This document shows, in pieces, positions 8,990-17,358 of a DNA stretch of 64,000 bases. The position numbers and the translations under genes were made by a program. The DNA lies in contig JAEULV010000050.1 of assembly GCA_016793065.1 (NCBI GenBank), forward strand, positions 1 through 64,000. The letters are read 5' to 3'. Origin of the DNA: Hyphomicrobiaceae bacterium (GTDB lineage Bacteria > Pseudomonadota > Alphaproteobacteria > Rhizobiales > Ancalomicrobiaceae). Positions within the stretch are counted from its first letter, which is position 1. Each line of letters starts with the position of its first letter. The notes under the pieces were generated by a model that saw nothing but the letters and a program-made list of their open reading frames with translations, searched no databases and was not told the origin of the DNA.

Positions 8990-10749
8990 CAGCCGCGCCC
9001 CCGCCCGCCGCCGCGCGGCCCGGCCTTCGGGCCATCATAGCCGCCACGCCCGCCGCCACCCGGACCGCCGTTGCCGCCGCGCCCACCAAAGCCACCGCCA
9101 GCGCCGCCAGCCGGTCCACGCCCGCCGCCGCCCGGCTTGCGCGGGCCACCGGCCTGGAAATTGCCCGGCCCGCGCGGCTTGTCGCCGCCGGGCGCGCTCT
9201 TGAACCCTTCCGAGCGCCACCGCCCGCCGCCTGCCGGCCCGTCGCCCCGGCCCGCGCCGTCGCCGGCCGCGCCGCGCTCGCCGCGCGGCTTGGCGCCAAA
9301 GCCGCCGGCCGGCTTGCCGCGGAACCCTTCCGACTTGTAGCCGCCGCGCCCGCTCCGCTCGCCGCCGTCACCCGCGCCGGTCGCCGCGTCCGGACGCGGC
9401 CCCCGGCCCGAGCGGAAGCCCTCTTCATCGCGCGGCTTGAACCCGCGTCCGCCGCCGGCACCGAACACCCGGTCCGACCGCTCGCGCCCGGCGCCGGCAG
9501 GCGCCCGGCCGCGCTCGCCGCCGGGGCCGTCGCCCCGCCCGCCGGCGCTGAAGCCGCCGCCACGTTCGCCGCGCTCCTCGCCCCGGCCGGCACCGCCCGG
9601 TCGGGCGAAATCCTTGGTCCAGGGCCGCGAGCCGCCGCGCGCCGGCCGGCCGTCACCGGCGTCTTCCGGCCGCTCGATCCGCCCGCCGCTGCGCGGCGGC
9701 CGCGCCATCGCGCCTTCGCTCTTCCATCCCTCGGCCGGCTTGCGGCCGATCCGCCCTTCCGAGCGATAGCCGCCGCCTTCGCCCTCCGGCCGTCGGCCGA
9801 TCGAACCTTCCGACCGCATCGGCCGCCCGGCCTTCTGCGCCGCGATCGCCGCCCGGCCTTCCTTGGCGCTGAGATCGCGCCCCGGCCCGCGTCCCGTCGT
9901 CTTCGACGGCGCCGCCGCCGTCGGCTTCTTGGCCGCTTCCGGCTCCGGATCGCGGTGCAGGTGGTTGATGATCGGCGCGTCGAGATCGACCTGCGCCTCG
10001 ACCATCAGCTTGCGCCCCAACTGGTCGCGCAACACCTTGGCCCGCACCTCGAGGATTTCGCCCTCCGGCACGTCCATCAGCTGGAACGGCCCGAACGAGA
10101 TGCGGATCAGGCGGTTGACCGTCAGCCCGAGATGGGCGAGCACGCGCTTCACCTCGCGGTTCTTGCCCTCGCGCAAGCCCAGCGTCAGCCAGGCATTGCC
10201 GCCCTGCACCCCGTCGATGGTCGCCTCGATCGGTCCATAGGCGACGCCCTCGACGACGATGCCGTTGGCCAGCAGTTCCGGCAGCTTCGGATCGATCGTG
10301 CCGAATGCCCGCACCCGGTAGCGCCGCAGCCAGCCGGTCGACGGCAGTTCCAGCACCCGCGCCAGCCCGCCGTCATTGGTCAGCAGCAACAGGCCCTCGG
10401 TGTTGATGTCGAGCCGGCCGACGCTGACCACGCGCGGCATGTCCTCCGGCAGCGCCTCGAACACGGTCGGGCGGCCTTCCGGGTCATGGGTCGTCGTCAC
10501 CAGCCCGCGCGGCTTGTGATAGAGGAACAGCCGGGTCCGTTCCCGCTCCGGCAGCGGCTGGCCGTCGACCTCGATCTTGTCCTTGGCGGTGACGGTCACC
10601 GCCGGCGTGTCGAGCTTCTTGCCGTTGAGCTTGATCCGGCCCTCTTCGATCCACGCCTCGATCTCGCGGCGCGAGCCGAGCCCGGCGCGGGCGATCACCT
10701 TGGCGATGCGTTCGCCGCCGTCGACGGACTTCGGGGTCTTGTCGGTCAT
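8989..10749 (-). CDS. 23S rRNA pseudouridine synthase, RluB/RsuA family, with long Gly/Arg-rich tail
   Basis: Isomerises a uridine in rRNA to pseudouridine. Residues 13-70 form an S4 RNA-binding domain (ERIAKVIARAGLGSRREIEA). The RsuA/RluB/RluE catalytic domain follows to about residue 245, with the catalytic aspartate D114 in VSVGRLDINTEGLLLLTND and the supporting motif EGKNREVKRVLAHL. By homology this group modifies helix 89/90 regions of 23S rRNA (RluB). Typical RluB proteins end near 250-300 residues, but here about 320 further residues of Gly, Arg, Pro and Ala follow, with a recurring [RK]SEG motif and terminal RGGG blocks. The tail is probably disordered and RNA-binding. Third-position GC is extreme in this part. 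The gene overlaps rsmD by one base. Confidence 0.93.
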   Translation of the reverse strand: MTDKTPKSVDGGERIAKVIARAGLGSRREIEAWIEEGRIKLNGKKLDTPAVTVTAKDKIEVDGQPLPERERTRLFLYHKPRGLVTTTHDPEGRPTVFEALPEDMPRVVSVGRLDINTEGLLLLTNDGGLARVLELPSTGWLRRYRVRAFGTIDPKLPELLANGIVVEGVAYGPIEATIDGVQGGNAWLTLGLREGKNREVKRVLAHLGLTVNRLIRISFGPFQLMDVPEGEILEVRAKVLRDQLGRKLMVEAQVDLDAPIINHLHRDPEPEAAKKPTAAAPSKTTGRGPGRDLSAKEGRAAIAAQKAGRPMRSEGSIGRRPEGEGGGYRSEGRIGRKPAEGWKSEGAMARPPRSGGRIERPEDAGDGRPARGGSRPWTKDFARPGGAGRGEERGERGGGFSAGGRGDGPGGERGRAPAGAGRERSDRVFGAGGGRGFKPRDEEGFRSGRGPRPDAATGAGDGGERSGRGGYKSEGFRGKPAGGFGAKPRGERGAAGDGAGRGDGPAGGGRWRSEGFKSAPGGDKPRGPGNFQAGGPRKPGGGGRGPAGGAGGGFGGRGGNGGPGGGGRGGYDGPKAGPRGGGRGRG

Positions 10750-10888
10750 GGTCTGCCATCCTTCTGTCGGGACATGGGCGCTCCCGCGCCTATCGATCCT
10801 TGCGGCGCGCCAGCGATGGTGACGCGCGGGAAAAACCTGCTATCAGGTTCGCGTCCCGCTCGCGAGCAAAATCACGAGGCTTTTCGTC

Positions 10889-11380
10889 ATGCCGGATGTT
10901 CCCGAACCGCCGCCGGCATCGCCCCCCGCCTTGCCGTCCGTCTCCGGATTCATGGACCAGGCGCTCGCCGAGGCCCGCGCCGCCGCGCGCAATGGCGAGG
11001 TTCCGGTCGGCGCCGTCATCGTCAAGGCCGGCAAGGTCATCTCCACCGGCGCCAACCGCACCCTGACCGATCGCGATCCCACCGCCCATGCCGAGATCGT
11101 CGCCATCCGCGCCGCCGCGCGCGTGCTCGCCAGCGAGCGGCTGATCGATTGCGACCTCTACGTCACGCTCGAACCCTGCGCCATGTGCGCCGGGGCCCTC
11201 AGCCATGCCCGCATCCGCCGCCTGTACTATGCCGCGCCCGACCCCAAGGGCGGCGCCGTCGACAATGGCCCGCGCTTCTTCGCCAGCCCTGCCTGCCACC
11301 ACGCGCCCGAGGTCTATGGCGGCATTGCCGAGGGCGATGCCGCGCGGCTGCTGGTCGAATTCTTCCGCGACCGGCGCTGA
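10889..11380 (+). CDS. tadA: tRNA-specific adenosine deaminase (TadA-type nucleoside deaminase)
   Basis: Deaminates A34 of tRNA-Arg(ACG) to inosine, an essential wobble modification. The zinc-dependent cytidine-deaminase-fold signature is complete: H67-A-E69 (PTAHAEIVAIR) supplies a zinc ligand and the proton-shuttling glutamate, and P96-C97-A-M-C100 supplies the two cysteines. The basic C-terminal region (EFFRDRR) is TadA-like. Compared with E. coli TadA it has an N-terminal Pro/Ala-rich extension of about 20 residues that may be disordered; an internal ATG at residue 22 (MDQALAEARAAARNGEVPVG) would remove it. The gene is divergent from the pseudouridine synthase gene and convergent with the patatin gene. 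Confidence 0.92.
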   Translation: MPDVPEPPPASPPALPSVSGFMDQALAEARAAARNGEVPVGAVIVKAGKVISTGANRTLTDRDPTAHAEIVAIRAAARVLASERLIDCDLYVTLEPCAMCAGALSHARIRRLYYAAPDPKGGAVDNGPRFFASPACHHAPEVYGGIAEGDAARLLVEFFRDRR

Positions 11381-11395
11381 TCGTCGCGGCCTGTG

Positions 11396-12319
11396 TCAGC
11401 TCTTTTCCGGCTTCGCCCCGGTCAGCAGCCGCAGCGCCTTCGGTAGCCGCTTTTTTTGCGGTGGCGGCGGCAGCGCCTCGGCCGTGGTCGTCTCGCTCGA
11501 CAACAGCCGGTCGACCCGGCGCTTGACCTCGTCCTTCAGCGGCTCGACGGCGGTGAAGATCTCGTCGATGCGGTGAAAGTCGAGCACGGCAAAGCCCGAG
11601 ACCTTCGGCCGCAGCAGCAGGTCCGGCGGATTGTGGCGGATCTTTTCGGCGACGACCGCCTGCATCAGGATCTGCGTCGCCCCCATGATCGCCTCGCGCG
11701 CCCCCGGCAGCTTGGTGCCGTGATGGGCCTCCGGATACGGCATCACATCGACCGCGATGGTGAGGTCGACCGGCGCCGGCAGCGACGTCAGCGGCAGCGG
11801 ATCGACCACGCCGCCATCGACCAGCACCCGCCCCTCATGCGCCACCGGCTTGAACAGCACCGGGATCGCCATCGACGCCGCCACCGCCTTGCGCAGGTCG
11901 CCCTTGCGGAAATGCTCCGCCTGCCAGCCGTAGAAGTCGGTCGTCGTCACCGACAGCGGGATCACCAGATCCTCGAACCGCTCCGGGATCATCGGACCGA
12001 TGAACAGCTCCAGCACCTTTTCCGGGTCGATCTGCACGCTGCCGCCCGATTGCCACAGCTCGATCAGCTTGGTCGGCCGCAATTCCCACAGCTTGGCGAC
12101 CAGCTTGGCCCGATTGCGGAAATTCTCCAGCGCCACCTCGCGCATCGACCGCCCGGTCAGCCCGGCGGCGGTGCCGGCGCCGAAGATAGCGCCGATCGAC
12201 GTCCCCGAGATCGCGTCGACCCGGACGCCGAGTTCGTCGAGCGCCTCGACCACAACGATATGGGCAAGCCCGCGGGCGCCGCCGCCGCCAAGCACAAGGC
12301 CGATCCGGGGAGTGGACAT
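11396..12319 (-). CDS. Patatin-like phospholipase family protein (RssA/YchK type)
   Basis: A 307-residue serine lipase-like protein with a Ser-Asp dyad. The oxyanion loop is LGGGGARGLAH (residues 10-20), the nucleophile elbow is GTSIG with S41, and the catalytic aspartate is D168 in VDGGVVDPLP. The compact size and arrangement match the bacterial RssA/NTE-like subgroup that acts on lysophospholipids or other acyl esters; the substrate is unproven. The last 50 residues are basic and Pro-rich (PPPPQKKRLPKAL) and probably disordered. The start at 12319 (MSTPRIGLVLGGGGARG) is chosen because the 34 in-frame residues before it are encoded by a low-complexity tandem repeat that does not resemble the family. 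Confidence 0.92.
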   Translation of the reverse strand: MSTPRIGLVLGGGGARGLAHIVVVEALDELGVRVDAISGTSIGAIFGAGTAAGLTGRSMREVALENFRNRAKLVAKLWELRPTKLIELWQSGGSVQIDPEKVLELFIGPMIPERFEDLVIPLSVTTTDFYGWQAEHFRKGDLRKAVAASMAIPVLFKPVAHEGRVLVDGGVVDPLPLTSLPAPVDLTIAVDVMPYPEAHHGTKLPGAREAIMGATQILMQAVVAEKIRHNPPDLLLRPKVSGFAVLDFHRIDEIFTAVEPLKDEVKRRVDRLLSSETTTAEALPPPPQKKRLPKALRLLTGAKPEKS

Positions 12320-12336
12320 CAGGCAAGCTCCAATGA

Positions 12337-12390
12337 GGGACGAGGGCGGTTCGGGACGAGGGCGGTTCGGGACCAGGGCGGTTCGGGACC
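12337..12390. repeat. 16-bp tandem repeat upstream of the patatin gene
   Basis: The unit GGGACGAGGGCGGTTC occurs three times in tandem (12337, 12353, 12369; the third copy has C for G at one position) and is followed by a partial fourth copy. It sits within the 170-bp gap between the phosphotransferase gene and the patatin gene, 18 bp upstream of the patatin ATG. A second short duplication, GATGG-CCCATTT, follows at about 12412-12442. The repeat is in the likely promoter or 5' leader. Confidence 0.8.
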
Positions 12391-12491
12391 ATGCCGGCGC
12401 GTTCGTCTCGGATGGGCCCATTTCCCCCGGATGGACCCATTTGTCTCAGATGGGAATGCGCCGCGCCGGTTGTAAGCCCCCGCGGCGGCGC

Positions 12492-13568
12492 TCAGGCGCG
12501 GACCCTCTCGGCGAAGTGCCAGCCGGCCTCGGCCAGCGGCCGCACCTGATTGGCCATGGCCGCCGCCGCCGCATTGGTGGCCGTGCCGTCGCGCACCCGC
12601 CCGACGATGCCTTGCAGGATCGCCGCCAGCCGGAACAGGTTGTAGGCGAAATAGCGATCGAGATAGGGCGCCACCGTCAGCCCGGTCGCCGCCTCATAGG
12701 CCGCCACATAGGGTTCGAGCCTCGGGATCGCCAGCGCGTCGAGATCGAGCCCCACCAGCGAACCGGTGCCCGACCCGTCCTCGGTCGGCGGCATGATCCA
12801 CTGCATGGCGTGGTAGCTGAAGTCGGCGATCGGATCGCCGAGCGTCGACAGTTCCCAGTCGAGCACCGCGATGACCTTCGGTGCTGCCGCGTCGAGGATC
12901 AGGTTGTCGAGCCGGTAGTCGCCATGGACAATCCGCACCGGCGCCGGCGGCGGCAGGTGGTCCGGCAGCCAGGCGATCAGCCGGTCCATGGCAGCGATGT
13001 CGTCGGTCTTCGAGGCGAGGTATTGCGTGCTCCACCGCGCCGCCTGCCGGGCGACATAGTCCTGCCCCTTGCCGAAATCGCCAAGCCCCAGCTCGACCGG
13101 ATCGAACCGGTGCAGCTCGGCGATCACCCGCCCCATGTCGGCATAGGTCGCCGCCCGCTCCGCCGCCGTTGCGCCCGGCATCGACGGCACCCACACGACC
13201 CGGCCCTCGACCCGGTCCATCAGATAGAACGGCGTCCCGATCACCTCGGCATCGTCGCAGTAGAGATGCACCCTCGGCACCGGAAAACCGGCCTTGCCGA
13301 GCGCCGCCAGCACCCGGTACTCGCGGTCGACCGCATGCGCCGACGGCAACAGCTTGCCTGGCGGCTTGCGCCGGAGCACATAGGCCCGGTCCGCCGTCGT
13401 CACCAGATAGGTCGGGTTCGATTGCCCGCCCTTGAACTGGCGCACCTCGACCGGTCCGGCAAAGCCCGCGACCCGCGCGCCGAGATAGGCGGCAAGCCGC
13501 CCCGCATCGAACGCCAGCGCCGGCGCCACCTCGCGCGTGCCCGAAAACGCCTGTTGCCGGTCGAGCAT
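12492..13568 (-). CDS. Phosphotransferase family protein (aminoglycoside-phosphotransferase fold)
   Basis: A 358-residue kinase-like enzyme of the APH/ACAD10 family. The N-terminal lobe has FKGGQSNPTYLVTT (nucleotide-binding loop) and YVLRRKPPG with the ATP-anchoring lysine. The Brenner catalytic motif is HGDYRLDN at residues 215-222 and the metal-binding aspartate is in LDWE at 236-239, with GDPIADFSY following, as in ACAD10/11-like proteins, which phosphorylate 4-hydroxyacyl-CoA substrates. In bacteria such genes often accompany acyl-CoA metabolism. Here the gene starts 4 bp after the stop of the haloacetate-dehalogenase-like gene, so the two form an operon. The link to antibiotic resistance is only by fold. 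Confidence 0.9.
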   Translation of the reverse strand: MLDRQQAFSGTREVAPALAFDAGRLAAYLGARVAGFAGPVEVRQFKGGQSNPTYLVTTADRAYVLRRKPPGKLLPSAHAVDREYRVLAALGKAGFPVPRVHLYCDDAEVIGTPFYLMDRVEGRVVWVPSMPGATAAERAATYADMGRVIAELHRFDPVELGLGDFGKGQDYVARQAARWSTQYLASKTDDIAAMDRLIAWLPDHLPPPAPVRIVHGDYRLDNLILDAAAPKVIAVLDWELSTLGDPIADFSYHAMQWIMPPTEDGSGTGSLVGLDLDALAIPRLEPYVAAYEAATGLTVAPYLDRYFAYNLFRLAAILQGIVGRVRDGTATNAAAAAMANQVRPLAEAGWHFAERVRA

Positions 13569-13572
13569 TGCC

Positions 13573-14466
13573 TCACCCCTTCAGAAACGGCTCCAGCATC
13601 GCCAGCACCGCGTCCGGGTTCTCCTCCGCGACGAAATGCCCGGACTCAACCGTCCCCCCGACCGCCTGCGGCGCGAAGCTGTCGCGCCACGCCTCAAGGG
13701 CCGATTCCGCGCCGGCGGTCAGATAGAACCGCCCGGAAATCACCTGTACCGGACAGCCGATCCTGCGCCCCGCCGCCAGATCCGCCTCGTCGTCGGCGAC
13801 GTCGATCGTCGCCCCGGCGCGATAGTCCTCGCAGAACGCATGAATGCGCGTCGGCTCGTTGCAGCTCTGCCGATAGGCCGAAAGCGCCGCCGGGTGGAAC
13901 CGCTTCAGATCGCCCGACCCCGACCAGCCGGCCAGGAGGCCCTCGAAATAGCCAAGCGGGTCCTTCAGGATCTCGGTTTCCGGCCCGGGCTCGTCGCCGG
14001 CGAGAAACGCCCAGTGCGCCGCCGCCGTCGTGCCGGCCTTGATGTTCTGCCACACCCGGTAGGTCGGCAGGATATCGAGCAGCGCCAGCCGCTCCACCCG
14101 CTCGGGGTGATCCAGCGCCAGCCGGTAGCCGACCCGCGCGCCGCGATCGTGCCCGCAGACGGCGAAGCGGACATGGCCCAGCTCCTCCATCAGCCGGATG
14201 ACGTCGCGACCCATCGCCCGCTTCGAATAGCCGGCGCCGCCATGGGACTCCGGCACGCTCGACCAGCCATAGCCGCGCAGGTCCGGGATCACCAGCGTGT
14301 GGTGGCGCGCCAGCGCCGGCGCCAGCCGGTGCCAGATCGCGTGGGTCTGCGGAAAGCCATGCAGCAGCACCAGCGGCGGCCCGCTGCCGCCGACCCGGCA
14401 GAAGATCCGCACCTCCTCGACATCAATGGTCCTGGCGGCAAGGCCGGGGAAGAGATCGGCGGGCAT
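13573..14466 (-). CDS. Alpha/beta hydrolase, haloacetate (fluoroacetate) dehalogenase-like
   Basis: A 297-residue alpha/beta hydrolase. The nucleophile is an aspartate, not a serine: GHDRGAR gives D107, with R108 and R111, the residues that bind the carboxylate in fluoroacetate dehalogenases. The acid residue is D131 (LLDILPTY) and the base is H277 (SGHFVAEE). H151-W152 and Y215 (EDYRAG) match the residues that form the halide pocket in the characterised Rhodopseudomonas enzyme. The set of hallmark residues supports a dehalogenase, but epoxide hydrolases share much of the pattern, so the substrate remains inferred. The gene is first in an operon with the phosphotransferase gene. Its own promoter should lie in the 135 bp before purD. 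Confidence 0.87.
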   Translation of the reverse strand: MPADLFPGLAARTIDVEEVRIFCRVGGSGPPLVLLHGFPQTHAIWHRLAPALARHHTLVIPDLRGYGWSSVPESHGGAGYSKRAMGRDVIRLMEELGHVRFAVCGHDRGARVGYRLALDHPERVERLALLDILPTYRVWQNIKAGTTAAAHWAFLAGDEPGPETEILKDPLGYFEGLLAGWSGSGDLKRFHPAALSAYRQSCNEPTRIHAFCEDYRAGATIDVADDEADLAAGRRIGCPVQVISGRFYLTAGAESALEAWRDSFAPQAVGGTVESGHFVAEENPDAVLAMLEPFLKG

Positions 14467-14601
14467 GGCGACACTCGGGTTGGGGTTGCGCCCGCCACCA
14501 TAACGGATTTTACGAGGCCGTCACGGGGGCATGCGCCACGCCCTCAGGCCAATGGTCCGCCGACTGCCTCGAAACGTCCTCGCCGCGAGCCTTGCCCGCC
14601 C

Positions 14602-15879
14602 TCAGCCGCGTTCCCGCGCCACCGCCCGCCAGCCGATGTCGCGGCGGCAGAAGCCGCCCGGCCAGTCGAGCGCGTCGACGCCGGCATAGGCGAGCGCCTG
14701 CGCCGCCGCCACGCTCGATGCGGTGGCGGTGACGTTCAGCACCCGCCCGCCATTGGCCAGCAGCCGTCCGCCGTCAAGCCGGGTGCCGGCGTGGAACACC
14801 TTGACGCCGGCAATGGCGTTTGCCCGTTCGATGCCCTTGATCTCGCTGCCCTTTTGCGGCGTGCCGGGATAGCCCTCGGCCGCCATCACCACCGTCAGCG
14901 CCGTCTCGTCGCGCCAGCGGCACGGCACCCGATCGAGACCGCCGTCGCGCGATGCCTTCATGAGCGCCAGGATGTCGCCGTCGAGCCGCGTCATCAGCAC
15001 CTGACATTCCGGATCGCCGAAGCGGGTGTTGTATTCGATCAGCTTCGGCCCATCCGCCGTGATCATCAGCCCGGCGAACAGCACGCCCTTGAACGGCGTG
15101 CCGCGCGCCCGCATGGCGGCGACCGTCGGCAGGATGATCTCGGCCATCACCCGCGCCGTCATCGCCGCGTCCATCACCGGCGCCGGCGAATAGGCGCCCA
15201 TGCCGCCGGTATTCGGCCCGGTATCGCCGTCGCCGACCCGCTTGTGATCCTGCGCCGACGCCAGCGCCAGCGCGTTCTCGCCGTCGACCAGCGCGAAGAA
15301 ACTCGCCTCCTCGCCGTCGAGAAATTCCTCGACCACCACTTCCGCCCCGGCGGCGCCGAACGCGCCGGAGAAACAGTCGGCGATGGCGCCGAGCGCCTCG
15401 TCGAGCGTCATCGCCACGGTCACGCCCTTGCCGGCGGCGAGCCCGTCGGCCTTGACGACGATCGGCGCGCCCTTCGCCCGGGCATAGGCCTCGGCGGCGG
15501 CGCGATCGGTGAACCGGCCGTAGCCGCCGGTGGGAATGTCGAATTCGGCGCAGAGATCCTTGGTGAAGCCCTTCGAGCCCTCAAGCTGCGCCGCCGCCTT
15601 CACCGGTCCGAATGCCGCGATGCCGGCGGCTTCCAGGTCGTCGACCAGCCCGGCCACCAGCGGCGCTTCCGGCCCGACGACGACGAAGTCGATCGCCTTT
15701 GCCTTGCAGAAGGCGATCACCGCCCCATGGTCCTCGATCCGGACATCGACCAGCTCGGCGTGTTCGGCGATGCCCGGATTGCCCGGTGCCGCGAATAGTT
15801 TCGTCAGCAGCGGCGAACGGGCGATGGCGAATGAAAGCGCGTGTTCGCGGCCACCCGATCCGATCAGGAATACGTTCAT
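14602..15879 (-). CDS. purD: Phosphoribosylamine-glycine ligase
   Basis: Second step of purine synthesis: ATP-dependent ligation of glycine to 5-phosphoribosylamine. The 425-residue ATP-grasp protein starts [19 protein letters not shown], the universal PurD N-terminus with the phosphate-binding loop. Further signatures are [34 protein letters not shown], the metal site [12 protein letters not shown] and the strand [10 protein letters not shown] much longer in-frame open frame upstream is not used because homology begins exactly at the ATG at 15879. The gene is transcribed away from ubiA; the 160 bp between them must hold both promoters. Confidence 0.98.
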   Translation of the reverse strand: MNVFLIGSGGREHALSFAIARSPLLTKLFAAPGNPGIAEHAELVDVRIEDHGAVIAFCKAKAIDFVVVGPEAPLVAGLVDDLEAAGIAAFGPVKAAAQLEGSKGFTKDLCAEFDIPTGGYGRFTDRAAAEAYARAKGAPIVVKADGLAAGKGVTVAMTLDEALGAIADCFSGAFGAAGAEVVVEEFLDGEEASFFALVDGENALALASAQDHKRVGDGDTGPNTGGMGAYSPAPVMDAAMTARVMAEIILPTVAAMRARGTPFKGVLFAGLMITADGPKLIEYNTRFGDPECQVLMTRLDGDILALMKASRDGGLDRVPCRWRDETALTVVMAAEGYPGTPQKGSEIKGIERANAIAGVKVFHAGTRLDGGRLLANGGRVLNVTATASSVAAAQALAYAGVDALDWPGGFCRRDIGWRAVARERG

Positions 15880-16038
15880 CTCGCCGGCCTTTCCTGCCCA
15901 CTGCGCTGCGGCTCGGATAGGCGCCGGCGCCGGCGCGGTCAAGCCGGAATGATGTCGATGCCGCCGTTTGACCGGCTTGGCCGACAACCCTTGCGCCGGC
16001 CTCTTGACCCGCCGTCGCGGAGGCGGCATCGAAGAGGC

Positions 16039-17007
16039 ATGACCAGCAACAGCCCGCTCTCCAGCGCCCCGATCATCGGCCCCGTCGCCGATGCCGTGCG
16101 CGGCCATTGGGTCGACCGGCATCTGCCGGCGAGGTTCCGCCCCTATGCCCGGCTGATGCGGCTGGAACGGCCGATCGGCTGGTGGCTCCTGCTGTGGCCG
16201 TGCTGGTGGTCGGCGACGCTGGCCGCCGGAGCCGCCGGCCGCGCCTATCCCGACCCCTGGCATCTGGCGCTGTTCCTCATCGGCGCGGTGGTGATGCGCG
16301 GCGCCGGCTGCGTCTATAACGACATCCTCGATCGCGACATCGACGGCGCCGTCGAGCGCACCCGCCTGCGGCCGATTCCCTCCGGACAGGTCACCGTCCG
16401 TCAGGCCGTGCTGTTCATGGCGGGCCTGGCGCTCTGCGGCTTTGCGGTGTTGCTGCAGTTCAACGCCTTCACCATCTGGCTCGGCATCGCCTCGCTCGGC
16501 ATCGTCGCCGTCTATCCGCTGATGAAGCGTGTCGTCGACTGGCCGCAGCTCGTCCTCGGCCTGGCGTTTTCCTGGGGCGCGCTGATCGGTTGGGCGGCGG
16601 TGTTCGGCCGGCTCGACTGGGCGCCGGTGCTCGTCTATGCCGCGAACATCGTCTGGACCGTCGGCTACGACACCATCTACGCCCATCAGGACAAGGAAGA
16701 CGACGAAATCGTCGGCGTCCGCTCCACCGCCCGGCTTTTCGCCGATGCGACGCCGCGATGGCTGATGGCGCTCTATGGCGCGACGCTGGCGCTGCTCGCC
16801 GGTGCATTCGCCCTCGCGGGCGTCGGATTGCTGGCCTATGTCGGCCTTGCCGGTTTTGCCATGCATCTCGCCTGGCAGATTGCCCGGCTCGACATCAACG
16901 ACGGCGACGGCTGCCTGCGGCTTTTCCGCTCCAATCGCGACGCCGGCGCCATCCTCTTCGCCGGGCTGGTCGTCGACGTCGCGCTGCGGGCGCTAATGGC
17001 CGGGTGA
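16039..17007 (+). CDS. ubiA: 4-hydroxybenzoate polyprenyltransferase
   Basis: Attaches the polyprenyl tail to 4-hydroxybenzoate in ubiquinone synthesis at the inner membrane. The 322-residue protein has about eight membrane helices. The first prenyl-diphosphate/Mg motif is [10 protein letters not shown] (residues 94-103) and the second is YAHQDKEDD near residue 217. [16 protein letters not shown] is the usual first helix. The ATG at 16039 follows AAGAGGC. The family also includes heme O synthase, but the clade-specific motif [14 protein letters not shown] and the neighbourhood fit UbiA; the heme O synthase is a separate gene in this window. Ubiquinone made here feeds the respiratory chain ending in the aa3 oxidase. 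Confidence 0.95.
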   Translation: MTSNSPLSSAPIIGPVADAVRGHWVDRHLPARFRPYARLMRLERPIGWWLLLWPCWWSATLAAGAAGRAYPDPWHLALFLIGAVVMRGAGCVYNDILDRDIDGAVERTRLRPIPSGQVTVRQAVLFMAGLALCGFAVLLQFNAFTIWLGIASLGIVAVYPLMKRVVDWPQLVLGLAFSWGALIGWAAVFGRLDWAPVLVYAANIVWTVGYDTIYAHQDKEDDEIVGVRSTARLFADATPRWLMALYGATLALLAGAFALAGVGLLAYVGLAGFAMHLAWQIARLDINDGDGCLRLFRSNRDAGAILFAGLVVDVALRALMAG

Positions 17008-17081
17008 GGCCGACCGCTCATGCCGGAGGCATGAGAACTTGGCGCGGGAAGACCATCGGTCATATTCAATGCCCGTTGGTA

Positions 17082-17297
17082 TCAGCCGGCGATCTCCAGA
17101 TGCCGCTTCAGCGACGCCGCCGCGTCCGCATAGGCTTCCTGCCGCTCGACCGACCAGTATTTCAGGTCGTCAAGGCCGATCGGCTGGCCGGTGACGGCGC
17201 AGCGCACGAACGAACCGGGGCTCAGGATCTGGAAGTCGTTGTCGAGGAAACGGACGCGGGCTTCGCCAGCGGAGCGGGTCGGATCAAAGCGGTTCAT
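17082..17297 (-). CDS. DUF2093 domain-containing protein
   Basis: A 71-residue protein that matches the DUF2093 family almost end to end: GEARVRFLDNDFQILSPGSF, then VRCAVTGQPIGLDDLKYWSV and RQEAYADAAASLKRHL. The family is common in Hyphomicrobiales and its function is unknown. The fold is predicted to be a small beta-rich domain; a single cysteine is present. The ATG at 17297 gives the family-typical start MNRFDPTRSAGEA; an in-frame ATG 30 bases upstream is less likely. The MATE transporter gene ends 60 bp away on the same strand, so the two could share a transcript. Confidence 0.9.
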   Translation of the reverse strand: MNRFDPTRSAGEARVRFLDNDFQILSPGSFVRCAVTGQPIGLDDLKYWSVERQEAYADAAASLKRHLEIAG

Positions 17298-17358
17298 GTG
17301 CGGTCCAGTCGAGGATTTGCCGCACAATAGTCAGTCCGCCCGGATTTTGCCAGTCCGA

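Noticed and set aside
12337-12390. Tandem repeats considered as a CRISPR remnant
   Set aside because: Units are 16 bp and directly adjacent with no spacers.
13537-15798. A 753-codon plus-strand frame across the dehalogenase and purD genes
   Set aside because: It covers the complement of two clearly identified minus-strand genes and has Arg/His/Pro-rich shadow composition.
15880-16866. A 5' extension of the purD frame to 754 codons
   Set aside because: PurD homology starts exactly at the ATG at 15879, and the extension is antisense to ubiA.
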